Shown here: piece by piece, positions 24,521 through 37,651 of the stretch | Layout of the letters: the number at the start of each line of letters is the position of its first letter | Numbering within the stretch: position 1 is the stretch's first letter | NCBI GenBank assembly: GCA_021904315.1 | Contig: CM038908.1 | Coordinates: 12,482,501 to 12,546,500 of the forward strand | Reading direction: 5' to 3' | DNA from: Sphagnum magellanicum | Taxonomy: Eukaryota; Streptophyta; Sphagnopsida; Sphagnales; Sphagnaceae | Length of the DNA: 64,000 nt | Notes under the pieces: model-generated | Told to the model about the DNA's origin: nothing | The model's input: the letters and a program-made list of their open reading frames with translations, nothing else | Databases searched by the model: none | Translations under genes and position numbers: made by a program

Positions 24521-27340
24521 AATAACGCTGCTCAAGGGAACATCCTTGATATTACAGCCACTTTTATGCTCACATAAACTCTCTACTGGATCTTTTGCAA
24601 AAACCATAGAATTTGAAGAGAATTTTGGCATCCTCTTCCATCAAGTGTCACTACAGACTTTTTCACAAAATCTCTTCTAATCTTCTGTGCACACTGCTAC
24701 CCACATTGATGTTCCAAGTATTGGAAGACCAGAACGCTCACTGTACCCAATTGATGACCCACACCACAATGACAGCAACGGCCATGTTGCCAAGCTCTCC
24801 AGATTTGAATCTCCATATGTGGTACACAAGGGGCAGCAACATCATCAGACAACTTGCCTGTCTCCTGCACAATTTTCCAAGCTTTGACTCATCAAACCCT
24901 AATCCTAACACAACACCTTGAAGGAAAACAATCAAGATCTGCCCCTAGTAATGCAAGGTAAAGTATAGACAAGAATCACAAGCCCACAAGTCAAGCAATT
25001 TTGAGATAAGGGGGACTTTCTAGGATTTCATGCCTGTACATTGTGATCAATTCAAGCATATGCTCAATGCAGCTTAGATGCTTCAAGACTGAGCTTGTCA
25101 TGTCCAGAAGGCAACATGGGCACCATGTGGATGCAACTTGCATTGTTCACCCTGATGCCTATTGGTTCGAATGATATGGCTAATGCAAGTGCACCATGAC
25201 TGACTCTTCTGTTGTACCAATTGTTGTACTGGCTTAAGCTACGATAATAGTGTTAGTTGTCCAAAAGTGTTGAGCATCAATTCAAGAAGGGTAGTATCCT
25301 GATGCTCTTCATGCATTACGAAATCAAAGCAGAAAGTGGACCTCCTGAAAAGATTTCCAGAGCTGCAATTGCAACTCTGAGCAAAGACAGAACTGGTGTA
25401 TTTCAGAAGGTCATCTGCAGAAGCAGGTGGCATTGCTAGAAGAACATCCATGGATGATGACACAGATGTGGCAATGGGAGCCACCCTAGAAGAGGAAATC
25501 ATCACAGTGGTGCAAAACAAGAGTAGATAAAGGAAGGATGCACTTAGTGGTGGAGAGATTGAAGATGGAGAATGCGGTAACTACTAGCAAAAATACTAGA
25601 GCCTGATGGCACTGAAGATGAAGCATTCACTCTTGATACTCAAGAGGGTGGAATAGGAGGAACCTACTCCAATGCAAATGGGTGACTTTGATGCTATGTC
25701 CATCATGGGACTAGGCTTCAGAAATCAAACTGTTCAAGTGGTTGCTGCTGCATTGGCTGATATATTTCTCACAATAGTTTTCAAATGTGGTAGGCAGCTC
25801 CTCTTGAGTTATGTTACCTTTGATCATTGCTAGATTTCTCTTGCTAAGTGAATACCATGCGTCTTTGGCTGATGTTTGCCACAAAATAATTTGCAAAATG
25901 TGTAGCTGAAAAGAAGAGAATTTTTTCATGATATGTGTCAAAATTGTTGGAAGAAAATTGGAAGAAAATTGTTGGAAATTGGAAACCGTTTGAGTTACTT
26001 TTGCGAATGCACAACACAAGATGTGTTTTGCGATACATATTCCTCAACTGCTGAAATTCTGAAACATTCAAATTCAAACTGCTGAACCTTGTTGCAAAAC
26101 TAGCTGGGTTAAGGCACCACCACCATCAACAAGGGGGTGTGTCAGTCACACTATGGCCTTGCCATTTACAATGAAAAGTATCTTAAGGCAAAAGAAGAAT
26201 TATGGAAACTCAAATATTTCACACCATGCAAAAATTATAATCTTCAAAAAAATCCTCTAAAAGAAACCAAAATCCTTCAAGATATTATTATAACTCTATT
26301 ATAACTAATCTCAAGTTTCAACACAAGCCAAAATTATCATCTTTCAAAATCCTCATATTAAAAAATAGACCTATTATTATTGCCTAGTATAGGCCAAAAT
26401 CCCTTAAGCTACTATTACACTCTATAATCAATCTAAACACAATACTCTTGCCTTGGTAGGCAAGGCCAACAAAGTACCTTGCTTTGCAAGTGACCTAACC
26501 ACTAACCCCAGCTCATACTCACCCGACACAAGTTTTCAAGTGGTTCTTTAAATTTATTTTTTATTTTTTCAAAAACCCAAAACCGATTGTGAGCTCAAAA
26601 ATCAAATACCCGCCCAACCCTGGTCAGAATCATAACCCGAGTTGGGAGGTTCCCACTTGTTGGAACCCGGAATTGCTGGGTAAGGGTAGGGTATATGCAT
26701 GTATACCCTCAATTGACAATGCTCAAAAATCAAAGAACCGGTTTTGACCATCGACCAAAGGCTTGTAAAAGATTGGTAGAACTGGGTTTTGACCCTTGTT
26801 TGCTATGGAAAATCCCCAATTTTTTTATTGGTTAAATTGACGTACTCTCTCTTATACCTATTAGGGACAAGAAAAAAAAAAGGGGGGTTTTGCAAATGTG
26901 GGCGCAACTCCGGAAGGGAAGGTGTATATGGGTGACATAATTTGTTATAATGGTGGTTAGAAGTTAGAACTTGAGGTGCCAACATACCTTACCCTAAGGT
27001 CAGTTTTGTCATTAAATAATCCTCAAAATAATGCGATGAAATTTTTGTGATAATATGAAAGTTGACAAGTTGAAAATCATCGTCATAATTATCATAGGCT
27101 ACACTCAAAATAATTTCACTACTCATGTCAAAATATTATTATAGTAAATGATGGGGAAAATATATATTAATTTCAAAATTAAAGAACGAATTCATTTTTT
27201 GAAAAAAAAATATATATTCATTTTTTCAATGTGGAAACTGACCCTAGGCTATGGTATGGTTTGAACTAGGTAAACCATATGCAACTATGAAACTCTCTAT
27301 TGACCATGTCCTTGAAGTTCATGCTTTGTAAAAGATTCAC
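24521..27340. other. Intergenic DNA, gene-like base composition at first, then AT-rich
   Basis: From 24.5 to 26.1 kb the composition resembles the PPR pseudogene and may contain further decayed coding sequence, for example the minus frame 25711-26019 and the plus frame 25257-25439. I recognise no family. From 26.1 to 27.3 kb I see nothing except A/G homopolymers near 26870-26890. Confidence 0.3.
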
Positions 27341-27350
27341 TACCTATGCC

Positions 27351-27425
27351 AACATTGTAGCTTAGTTGATATATAAAAGTTCTCTCTAAAATCACTCTTG
27401 CTTTGGGTCCGAGTCCAAGAAAGTC
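27351..27425 (+). mobile_element. tRNA-derived SINE-like sequence
   Basis: The A-box TAGCTTAGTTGA at 27358 is close to the tRNA consensus. The B-box GGGTCCGAGTCC starts at 27405, 47 bases later, which is the tRNA gene spacing. The acceptor and anticodon stems do not form, so this is read as a SINE head and not a tRNA gene. Confidence 0.4.
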
Positions 27426-27859
27426 AGTGAAATGGGTAACTATTTTATTGAGTTATGCTCAAAAGTCACCTGTCTTTGGGCCCTAGTCTGACTCTTTAGT
27501 CCCTATTTCATCCTCAATTTGATTGTAGCAATATAAAGTGAGTGAAATTGAGTACTATTTAATGAAACTGGGTATCAGTTCACAAGATTTGCAGTATTTG
27601 ATTCAGACAAAGACTTGATTTGATGAACAATATGAGCCAACAGGCAAGGCAAATCCAAAACTAGGGATGAAGCTCATGTAAGGACTAATTTAAGTGAGAA
27701 AATTAGTTTGATCCTCTCTCTCTCTTTTGTCCTGTATATTATTTTCATCCTCAATTTTGACTTCGTCCCTATTTTCACAAAAATGGGGAACAATAGCCCC
27801 AGTTTGGAGGTATACGGAAAGTCCAGCAAACACAGAAGCTAGCTTGAGTTGTTCGCCTT

Positions 27860-28237
27860 ACAATAAAGTTATCCAAAAAGTCTCACACTTAGGGGCTGAG
27901 AACGGTCAGTTTCGGCATAATAGGCCATCAAACGCTTAACTGGGAATGAAAATTTTACAAAGCAAAATAACTGGGACCCAAACTAGTTTTTCCACCAATC
28001 TTGGTGGGGAACTGAGTTTCATCCTGTCTTTCCTTTTCCCTGAGCGCGCGCCTCCACTGATGCTACATATATTTTCACTGCTCCTATCTGTACTACTACT
28101 ATAATTCGTCTGGAACCTTGTGCATTAAATTCTGAGTTTCAGCTTTTTCATACTGAGATTTGATAAAATTTCCTTACTTTGCGGATACCACTGAGATAGG
28201 GGATAGGGGGTGAAAGCAGGCCCAAAGACAGGGTGAA
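27860..28237 (+). repeat. Dispersed repeat, copy 1 (partner at 46085-46640)
   Basis: Two blocks match a second place in the window in the same orientation. One is at about 27860-27955 (GTCAGTTTCGGCATAATAGG, CATCAAACG, AACTGGGAATGAAA). The other is at about 28155-28220 (AAATTTCCTTACTTTGCGG, ATACCACTGA, GGGTGAAAG). The middle differs between the copies. It is a non-coding repeat family of unknown class. Confidence 0.75.
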
Positions 28238-30050
28238 GGCAGGGTGACTTAGCCTACTATGTACAAACTTCCTTAGCATCGTGCTATAATTGTAAGCACT
28301 AATTACCTAGTATATAATTGTGGGTAGGTATTTCAGTATAATCCAAATGTCCTCACAAACAAACCTAGCAAAGTTCATTAAGAATCTCTCAAGATTGGCC
28401 ACAACCAAAGAAAGCTGTATATGAGCCAATTTTTGGCAACCCAACACAGAATTGGGTCTCCACTTTAACAAGACTCCCCAGTCCCCACCAGTCCACTACC
28501 ACCATGGTCCCACATCCAAGACTCAAGTGCTTCCCAAGATGTGGTAAAAAAGCAACAATCTATATACCTATTTGCATGCAGCCTTTTCTTTTTAAATAGA
28601 TGGTTTGTTTGTCCTCTTTTTGCATTCCATAATTTTAGGAGGTGGTTGGTTGTTGGAGTGTGTTTTGAATTATCCAAAGTTGTCTTTTCTGCCATGTCCA
28701 ATGCTCATTAATTCAGTGTGAATCTGAAGAAAGAGGCAAAGAAACAAAAAAAAAAAAAAAAAACCCTAATTCCAATTCCAAGCTCCCATGAAAAAAAAAA
28801 AACAGCCAAGAGCCAGAAAAAGTGTGCATTTGGCAGATCCAAATGGGCTAACCCACAAAGTGTGGAGATGGCATCCAAGTCTCATTTTGGTACCCTAAAC
28901 CCTAAACCCTAGATACCTGGTCTACAAGGTTTGTGCACATGCTTTGTGACATTTGTATGTGTTTGAGTGGATTGTTTATGTGTGTGATCCATGTTGCCTT
29001 CCAAGTTCAGATTTTTTTTGGTTGCAAGGAGCCTCTTCAATTGGCCCATCACAAAAAAAGTTGTGAATCTTTGGAGACTCCCCCAATATAAAAAGTATTC
29101 ATTCCAGACATAGACACACCTATTGGTACCTAAATTCCTTGAGCTACATAGGTTCCAAGAGGACCAGCATTGGGCAAAACTTATGGGATAAAGTGTGATG
29201 CTATTGAGAACATGTTGAGGAACACATTGGGAACTTTGGGGGGGGGGGGGAACCTGTTGAGAACACATAGGGAAAAAAAACCAAAAGGGGGTCTCTTGGT
29301 GGGTGCATGCTGCATTTCCTCATTGTTTCAACAACACCCACCATCTTAAAAGGCCTGAGGACCCACCCTCCTCCCTCCCACTCTCAAAGAAAGAAAACTC
29401 TTCTCAAACTCAAATTTTTCTTTCTTTTCTTATTTCCTTTGTCTTTCTTTTTTTCCTTGAAACAAATGGAAAAAATCCATTGCAACTCCAACTTTCAGAA
29501 AGCTCATCAAACCCAAGGAAACTTAAAAGCTTTCCATTTTCCAAATGGTAGATCCCATAAGGGATGGATGATGGTAGGTGATTTTGGTGTAATTTTACCT
29601 CAAAAAAAGACTTTTTGTCACATCCAATTTGTCCGTTTACCTTCTCTTCATAACCTACCATAAATTAAAAACCCCGCCTGGATGGATGCTTGTATTTCAA
29701 GCTCCCCATCCAATAACTAGAGAAAAATTCCTTACTACTCTTCCTTAAAAGCCTGGTTCCTTGCAAGACATGACAAGGAGGATCTCATGAGGCATATAAT
29801 AACCCTTATAAAACTGCCATATGGTTGGTGTAGTTTACTCCAATTATTTACTCGGTTGGTACCATCTCCACAAAATTTGTCTAGACCTCGACCTACCACC
29901 CTTCCCCACCCACCCCCAAGTTCCAACACTCCTCCTTATCCTCTCCCACACACACACAACCCCTTTCCCTCTCGATACTTGGGTCATTCTAGTCTTGCTT
30001 TGTTGGCCCCACTTTTGTTGTAGTCATGGATATAGTGTTGAAATTCACTA
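28238..30050. other. Intergenic DNA with homopolymers and telomere-like motif
   Basis: I see no gene. A poly-A tract lies at 28743-28761 and three CCCTAAA units at 28893-28912. A run of about 14 G lies near 29238-29251, next to GAACATGTTGAGGAACACAT (29208), which recurs at 36468. The plus frame 29307-29663 is pyrimidine-rich leader-like sequence without a motif. Confidence 0.4.
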
Positions 30051-30057
30051 TGGAGTA

Positions 30058-30213
30058 CACTACTTTCAAGGGGACTTTGACCCCTACTTTGTAGATTGTT
30101 GTCTTTTAACACTACTTTCAAGGGGACTTTGACCCCTACTTTGTAGATTGTTGTCTTTTAACACTACTTTCAAGGGGATTTTGACCCCTACTTTGTAGAT
30201 TGTCGTCTTTTCT
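30058..30213 (+). repeat. 52-bp tandem repeat, three copies
   Basis: CACTACTTTCAAGGGGACTT... starts at 30058, 30110 and 30162. The copies are nearly identical, with one or two changes in the third. Each unit contains AAGGGGACTTTGACCCCT, a near-palindrome. The high identity suggests recent expansion. Confidence 0.95.
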
Positions 30214-32619
30214 TTAGTTGACCATAAGTTTCACAAATTGAATTTGCGGGTTTTGTCTGTCAACATAAGGAAGATTTTAAAAATGTTCCTAATATATGTG
30301 CCTTTCATTAGGTATGTGTTTTTAAATAAATAAATAATTTTTTCATGGCAAGGCCATCGTATGACACACACCTTCTTCTTCTTAAATAGAATGATAAGGG
30401 ACATTCTTTCTAACCCATTTCCAAACAAGTAGATAGTGCCTATATAACATAGATATTTTGGAATATAAGGTACTTACTTGTTGGAACTTGGATTTGAATC
30501 CTTTGTTCACACAAAGGAATATTGCTTGTTATAGGGATAAAAGATCCTTGGGTTGTTTTTTTTCAACATCCTCACACTTTCTCTTCATTTGCCCCTTTTG
30601 TTTCCCCCTCTTCCCCCCCAACCCAAACCAACCCAAAAAGAAAGTACAAATGAAGAGGACCAAAAAGTGGTGGTAGAATGTGGAAAGTAACTTGTTGGAT
30701 TCAATCAAGTTTCTTCACACATGAGAATAGCATGGTATCTTTTCAAGTTGAGTAGTAATTATATTTTTTTGAATTTTTTGAATTTTTTAATAATTATTTA
30801 TTTGAGATGCCAAATTTTAGGAAATTCAAAGGGAGAGAAACATTACCCAAAAATGGTGGAAACCTATGAGTTTTTGTGCTGATTATTTTTTTTTGAAAAA
30901 TAAGGTTTGGCACTCAAAAAAATAGTATTTGAAAATTCTGCAATTTTTAAGGATTTTTAAAAATAATTTGACAATTTTTTTAAAGTTTTCATCCATGTGC
31001 GTTCATTTTTTCATTCACGTGTATCAATTTCAACTATTCTCATCTATTCATGATGGCTTGTCTTTTTACACCCTAAGTACTTACCCTAATGACAACAAAA
31101 TAAAAATAAATGACATAAATATTTGATGGAAGAGTTTTTGGAATCATAGTGAATTGTGTACAAACACACCATAATGACACCACCCTCAACCCCTAAAGGG
31201 TGACACTTAGTGTTTTTGGAGGTGCCATGCATTACAAGCAAACATGCTATATAACCTTGTCACACTAAGCCAAGCTAGGTTTCACACTCCTTGTTCCACG
31301 ATGCAACCATTATGTGCCCCACAACTTGCCACAAGCAACTTCTCACATTGATAAATTTCGCATAACAATTTTCAAAATTGTACAACAATGTGCCAAAAGA
31401 AACCTTTGCACAACAACAAATGACATTGCTATTCAAAACACACTTTCGAAGCCTTGCTAAAACAAATTTAATTCGAAAATAACAAAGAGGAGTGCATGAT
31501 CAACAATCATATTGTAAACAAGTTGCATGCAGGAAATGATAGATTGGAATTGAATAAAAAATGCTTGCAAGTGTGAAAATTTATTTTAGCTAGTAAAGAA
31601 TGTTGAGCTTGGCACTTTAGCTTTATTAGATGTAAATCATGCCATTGATTACATGTGAATATGAGATGTGTTGAATAGCAAGGGAAACACGGGAGGTTGT
31701 GACTGCAAGAAATGCACACGTAATCAAAACATGTTGACAAAACATACATAATTTCTTTGTATTTTGGCATTTTATCATAGTATTTTTTAAAACATTTAAA
31801 CAAGGCAATCAAATAATTTTCAATTTTTTCAACTTTGATTTTTTTAAATATTTTTTTTTGCTAAACTTGCCATTTTAGTATGATATCAAAGCACAATGGT
31901 TAAAACTAAAATGGTTTCATGGGGGTAAACATGGGTTTCCTTAACATATATGCCCAAGTAATACCCCTCAAGAGATATGCATTCTATGGGAGCTCTTAAT
32001 GATAACCTTGCTAGAAAAAAATAGATGGATTTTAATTTTTTAAGTCTTTACATCGTAGAAGGTGCTTTCAATAAAACTTTTACTAATGATTGCATTATTT
32101 TAAATAAAAAACATCTCACACGAGATTTGTTTAGGGTTTCATTAAATATTGAAAAACCTTCAAAGACTATAAGAAGTTAGAAATTCTCATGGGCTAATTA
32201 GAAGCAAGGAAAGGAAATGATAATGACCCATTTAGATAAGTTGTATGGGTCAAGGACAAAACAAATATATAAAGAAAAAACTACATGTACTTGACAAACA
32301 AGGAATTTAACAATGAATAAAAAATATAAAACTTTATTATTTAAGCAAGGCGTGTTACAAATTAAACATGAGATGGAATAGGAATACAAAGATCACAACT
32401 TGCTTTGAAGCAAGATTGAAGGGTGGTGCCTTCAAAACCTTCACTTATATTATTTTTTATATTTTTTATAAGATTCATCAACATTTTAAAAAGTTCCACC
32501 AATTAACTAATTAAGTCTTTTGTAAGCTTTTATTAGATAATTTTAAATTAGAACCTTTCACCAATTACATATTAATTTTTAAAAATCAATTATCATTTTA
32601 AATTATTTTTTCAATTATG
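30214..32619. other. AT-rich intergenic DNA
   Basis: No gene, repeat array or element could be recognised. The short frames on both strands have no motif. Confidence 0.5.
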
Positions 32620-32799
32620 CATTAAAAACATATTCCTTGGAAATTTCAAAAACTAAATCTTTTTAATGTTTTAAAAAATTCAAACATAGTCTTTCAATTT
32701 TTCAAAAAAAATCCTTTAATGTTTTAAAAACTCATGAACACATTCCTTGGATTTTTTAAAATTTTTTTTTGATTTTTTATGAACTTATAAGCATATTCC

Positions 32800-35430
32800 T
32801 TGGATGTAATTTCAAGAAACTTCTTCTATTGCTTAGTGTGCATGACAATACTTATAAAGGCAAACTCTACTTAGTGCAACTTTTAAGTATCAAGTACATC
32901 ATTTTTGACAAAGCAAATAATGATTCAATTTGCAATGAGTTCTTAGATTATGTGAATAAAATGTTAACTATTCCAATTAGAAAAGTAAAGTTGATTTAAG
33001 TAGCAAAATCAATGGCTAAGGGGAAAACACCTAGCCCTAATGGGATAATGTTGGATTTTTTCATGAAATTTTCATAAGTCATCAAGCCCAATTATGTGTA
33101 GATGATTTTTGACTCCATCATCAAAGGCATGTTTCCTCTAGAAATGACACAAGGTCTCATTGTGTTATTGCTCAAAAGGGGCAAAAAATAGGCCACAGGT
33201 AGTTGGCAACCCATTACATTGCTTATAAGTTATAAGGTGTTTGTGAAAGTTTTACATCATTGTCTCAAACTCATTCTAACAAAGATTATAAAAAACAACA
33301 AGACCATTTTCTTCCCCCATCAATACATCATAGAAATTATGCCTTTTTAATGCATGAAATAGTTGATTAGGTGAAATGGTCAAAGCAAAATTTGATATTT
33401 TTCAAGTTGGATTTTCCTAAATTTGCAACTATGGAGAACATTGGCAACGTTAAAACAAGTTTAACTCTTCGGGGTCAATCCATTTGCTTTTAGCAAGTAA
33501 AGATATAGTGGTTAACTTAGTCTCAATGTCAATTCTATTGTACTTTTTTTTCATTTTCCTATTGGGTTGGTTAAGGTCATACATAAATTTCACATGTTAT
33601 TAAAGAATTACATATGGTGTGAAAAGGCTCATAACATGAGGTGTAAAGTCAAATGGAATGATTATTGTGTTCATAGAAATGATAGAAATTTAAGTCTAGT
33701 GGAACTTAAAGATGTTTTTAATGCCTTTCTATGTAAGTGGATAATCGTGGCATTCAAACCTAGAAATTCCAATTTCAAACTATTACTTAAATATAGGATG
33801 AATAGGTTTCAACCCTCCAAATACAAAAGTTGGGTGCCAAATGTCTTATGGATATTGGTACATAATCACATTATTGTTACAAGGTCCAAAATGTGGAGAA
33901 GGATTGTCAAAACGTGGAAATCCATACTCAAGCATTTGCAATATTATCCTTGAAACCTAATAGACCTTATTTGAACCACCATGTTGTGGTAATCAACTCA
34001 ATATAAGGAATTGGAAATTGGAATGTCAATTCCATGAAGAGAGGCATTCCATTGTGTTGGGCTAAAAAGGGTCAAGGATCTTTCGGAAGTTGGAACCCAA
34101 AATCAACAAATTAACAAAATAGGAGCAATTGCAACAAAGTGTGGTTTGGACCAGGAGGAGAGGTGCTTTAAACAATAATTGATAGTTGGTTTCTTGCCCA
34201 ATGGTCTTTCAAACTTTAATTGCATTTTATCACCATAATGGTTGGAAATTAACTTGGAATTTGTCTTTTGAAAAAATTGATAAGCCAACATTTGTTTTTT
34301 GTGCAACAAAGGAATTTCATCCAAAGTGTGAACATAATTTCCAAGTATTATCTATTCATGAAACCATCCCAATGATTTTAATGAATCTTAACTCTACAAC
34401 TTTAAGAATGGAATGGTCGATAAGTAAGGTGCAATCAAGAATTTGCAAGCAAATTATAATGATTTTGGTGAAAAAAAGGTTGTTGAATTGTAGTTTTCAC
34501 CTTTATTACAACCTTTTCATTGGGCTTTGACTAGGGATCTTGGGTTAGGGAGGACAAAACTCTATTCAAACTTTATGTGCTTCATGTTAGGAAAGGGCGA
34601 AAGTTTTTAAATAAGAAGAAATGCTTGTTGAAGCCCATTTAAGAGAAATGACAAATGTTATCATGTAGCTCCAACATCAATGGGAAAGATGTTTGGTGAA
34701 AACAATGTGCAAAAAAGGATGTTGATTTTATCTTGTTTATTTTTCATAAAGTGGTGGTGGTGAATTTATGGAAAGGGGAAATGAACAAGATGCATGTAGT
34801 GTGATCATAAATCAATCATTGAAACCATGTGTCATGTTTTGTTGAATGCCTTATAATGCATTTAGCTTGGGCATAGACATCTTTCAATCTTAATCTCCTT
34901 AATTCATCCTCTTATTTCACCCACCGTGAATGCAAGCATTTGACATTCAACAATGCATTTTTAGAAGAAGCTATTGAAGAAGTTGCAAAATATGACCCTT
35001 ATGTGGACATTACAAAAGGGAGTTGTAGTTTGGAATATATGGATGAAATGGAATAATGTAATCTTTTGTAGCTTTCTTCATTCTAACTTTGGTTTAGGTT
35101 ACCAAATCGTAGAAAGCCTCATTGATTATGAAAGACTTCAATAAAAGCATATTTTGTGAAACATTACCAAATGTCCAAAGGTTGATAACAAGTTTCTTAT
35201 TGAGTTTGATATAATGCATTGTTCACTTTCATCTTTTGTTTAAGGAATGGGTTAGGAATGGGATGGAAATTAAGTGGAGTTATCAATTTCACATGTTAGT
35301 TAGCCTTGTTGGGTAAGTTCCATGCTTGCTAGGGGTTGGTTTTTATCCTTAGTTATATGTGTTTTGTGAATCCATGTATAATGCAATGGAATTTTGCCAA
35401 TTATTTAAAAAAATTAATAAAAAACTTCCA
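32800..35430 (+). mobile_element. LINE (L1-type) retrotransposon relic
   Basis: Plus-strand conceptual translation with several stops shows the order typical of plant LINE ORF2. SMAKGKTPSPNGIMLDFF is at about 33010, QGLIVLLLKRG at 33152 and WQPITLLISYKVFVKVL at 33204, all reverse-transcriptase subdomains. Next come YIWCEKAHNMRCKVKWNDYC (33614) and a long C-terminal frame at 33567-33953, then WMKWNNVIFCSFL (35039). The copy ends in an A-rich tail near 35405-35430. The central catalytic part with the YxDD motif is missing between about 33500 and 33570, so there is an internal deletion. The endonuclease half was not seen. The copy is inactive. Confidence 0.85.
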
Positions 35431-36640
35431 AAAAACCTACCAAAATAAGTGTTTATATTTATTGTCGAAATTTCATAAATTATTTTTTATTGTTAAAGGG
35501 AATTTTTTAAATTAAAATAATTATTTGACACCCAAGTGTTGAACTTGAAAAGGAAATGGTATCTTTGATGAAAATCCTTGTGGTTTCAATAATTTCATAA
35601 AAGATGATTTAACATCCATGTTTTAAAAATCCAAAATTTAATTTCCCCATTTTATAAATCCCAACCCAACTATAATTTAATTTAAATTACTAAAAAACAC
35701 ATGCACTAATACATGTTCCATTGTTTGGGATGTCAAGTTCCATGTTTTATACGAGCAAACACATGTTTTCTCAACACCATTTCTCCAATCATCATGACGA
35801 CAAATGGATATTATGCTTACAACAGATGGTATTTGCATTTTAAAATATGTAATCATTGTTGACTTAATTTGTGCAAATCTTGTTTTGTGAGTTGTTTTTT
35901 TGCAAGGAGTGGTTGCGATGACTGCAGCTTAGGCAAAGGTTGTGTTATATTGCAACTGACACCTTGAAGATGATTCATCTTTCTAATAATATATTTATTT
36001 TTATGTTTATATTAACATGTGAACAACTTCTTTCATCGGTGTGCTAACATGGCATGGTCGACAAAAGGCTTTGGAGGTTTTCCTCTTTTGATTGTATATT
36101 CATTTTATAGGTAGAAGGTGTTAGTGGCTTTGAATAAAGTTTAGATTGCCATTATCTTGCATTGGGCAATTGTGACAACAAGAAAGGCCTCTTTTAGGCT
36201 TGGTATCCTTTCAAGTTTTTCGCCCATGTCCTTGCACAATTTGTTTCATGCTAGGTGGTGATGGGTTTAGGTCCCTAGGTTTCATGTTTTCTCTTCGTAG
36301 GGCTCCCCATTGTGTGTTTTGCACTTTGAAGTGTGATCTTTATTTGGATTTCAATCCTTTCTTCTTTTTTCTTCACTTGTTCCCTTGCTGAGTGTTTTTC
36401 CTTCATTTATTTATTTCTTTCCAAGAATGTTGGCCAAAAGATTCATCACAAAATGAGACACTATGGGGAACATGTTGAGGAACACATTGAGAACTTAAAG
36501 AACATGCTGAAAACCCATTAGGAACCTTGATGATAACACATTGAGAACAACAAAAATCAATGTTATTTTGCTTACATTCCCAGGCCTCACACCTGGGGCT
36601 TTTGGGTGCATGCTAGCTCACCTTATAAGTAATTAGCTTC
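35431..36640. other. Intergenic DNA
   Basis: No gene was recognised. At 36468-36540 short degenerate repeats of GAACATGTTGAGGAACACAT and GAGAAC recur, and the first is shared with 29208-29235. Confidence 0.4.
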
Positions 36641-36852
36641 TTTACCTACTTTCATTCCTACCTCAAACTACTACCTAAAACTCCTACCTACCTACCTACT
36701 TTCCTTCCTTTCTCAAACTATTTGGTACCTACCTACCTACTTTCCTCCCTTTCTCAAACTACAAGGTACCTGCCTACCTACTTTCCTCCCTTTCTCAAAC
36801 TATTTGGTACCTACCTACCTACCTACTTTCCTCCCTTTCTCAAACTACTCCC
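36640..36852 (+). repeat. Pyrimidine-rich minisatellite, about 41-45-bp units
   Basis: Units built from CTACCTACCTACTTTCCT followed by CCCTTTCTCAAACTA(TTTGGTAC) repeat about four to five times, with a variable number of CTAC blocks. Confidence 0.9.
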
Positions 36853-37651
36853 GTCCTACCTTCATCCCCTTCTTACCATCCACTTTTCGCAAGCCAACAA
36901 AAAAAAAAGCAAAAAATACCCACTCACCCACTTTTTTTAATAATGTTTGTAAATTATTTTGGGAGGGGGGGGGGGAGCAAAGGTCTTGGGGGAATTGAGA
37001 TCTTGACACGTGCAAAGTCGCAGTCTGACACGTAACGAAAGCGGAGCGATTGCCTGAATTCAAATCGCGATTTTTCTGGGGAGCGTCGTTCGCAGCGAAA
37101 GTCCCCACCGTCTTTACGCAGCCCTAGAAACCCGTAAACGAAGTTTTTGCGGAGAACTTACTCAAGAAGGAAGCCGCCCGCAAACACAAACCATGGGCCA
37201 CGCGCACGGAGAAAGAAAGACACGGAAAAACAGAGACACAGATAGAGCGAGAGAGAGAGCGTGAGGACCAAGTGTGTGCCTTCCGGTAGCCTATTTGAGC
37301 CTATTGGAATGAAGAGGGAAATGTTTGCGGACGACGGAATACTTTTATGATCTAACTGTGTTTTTGGGAAATGGGTCCGTTTTTTTTCTTGCGAGTTTTT
37401 TTTTTGTGTTTGTAGGTAGTAGGAGTAGCCTAGCAGGAGGAGTTGGTGATGAACTGATCTTGAGCAAACAAGAAGTGGGGTTGGGTTGTTGTTGGATCTG
37501 CGTGAAAGAGGAGTGTGTGCTTTAGTGTTGTTGATCAAGAGGAGAGCTGCTGGGGGGTTGTGGTTGTTGAGGAGAATCTTAAGGGAATGGAGTTCCTTGA
37601 AGGATGTGTTGTTAGTAGTAGTATTACTAGTTGTTGTTGTTGTTACCTTCA
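36853..37651 (+). promoter_or_regulatory. Promoter and 5' leader region of the GT64 gene
   Basis: Base composition switches here from AT-rich to GC-rich. There is a long G tract at about 36962-36975 and a G-box (CACGTG, 37007-37012) in GACACGTGCA context. Further CG-rich sequence follows to 37100, then a GA-rich leader (GAGAGAGAGAG around 37248) before the ATG at 37652. G-boxes bind bZIP and bHLH factors, but use of this one is inference. No TATA box is evident. Confidence 0.4.
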
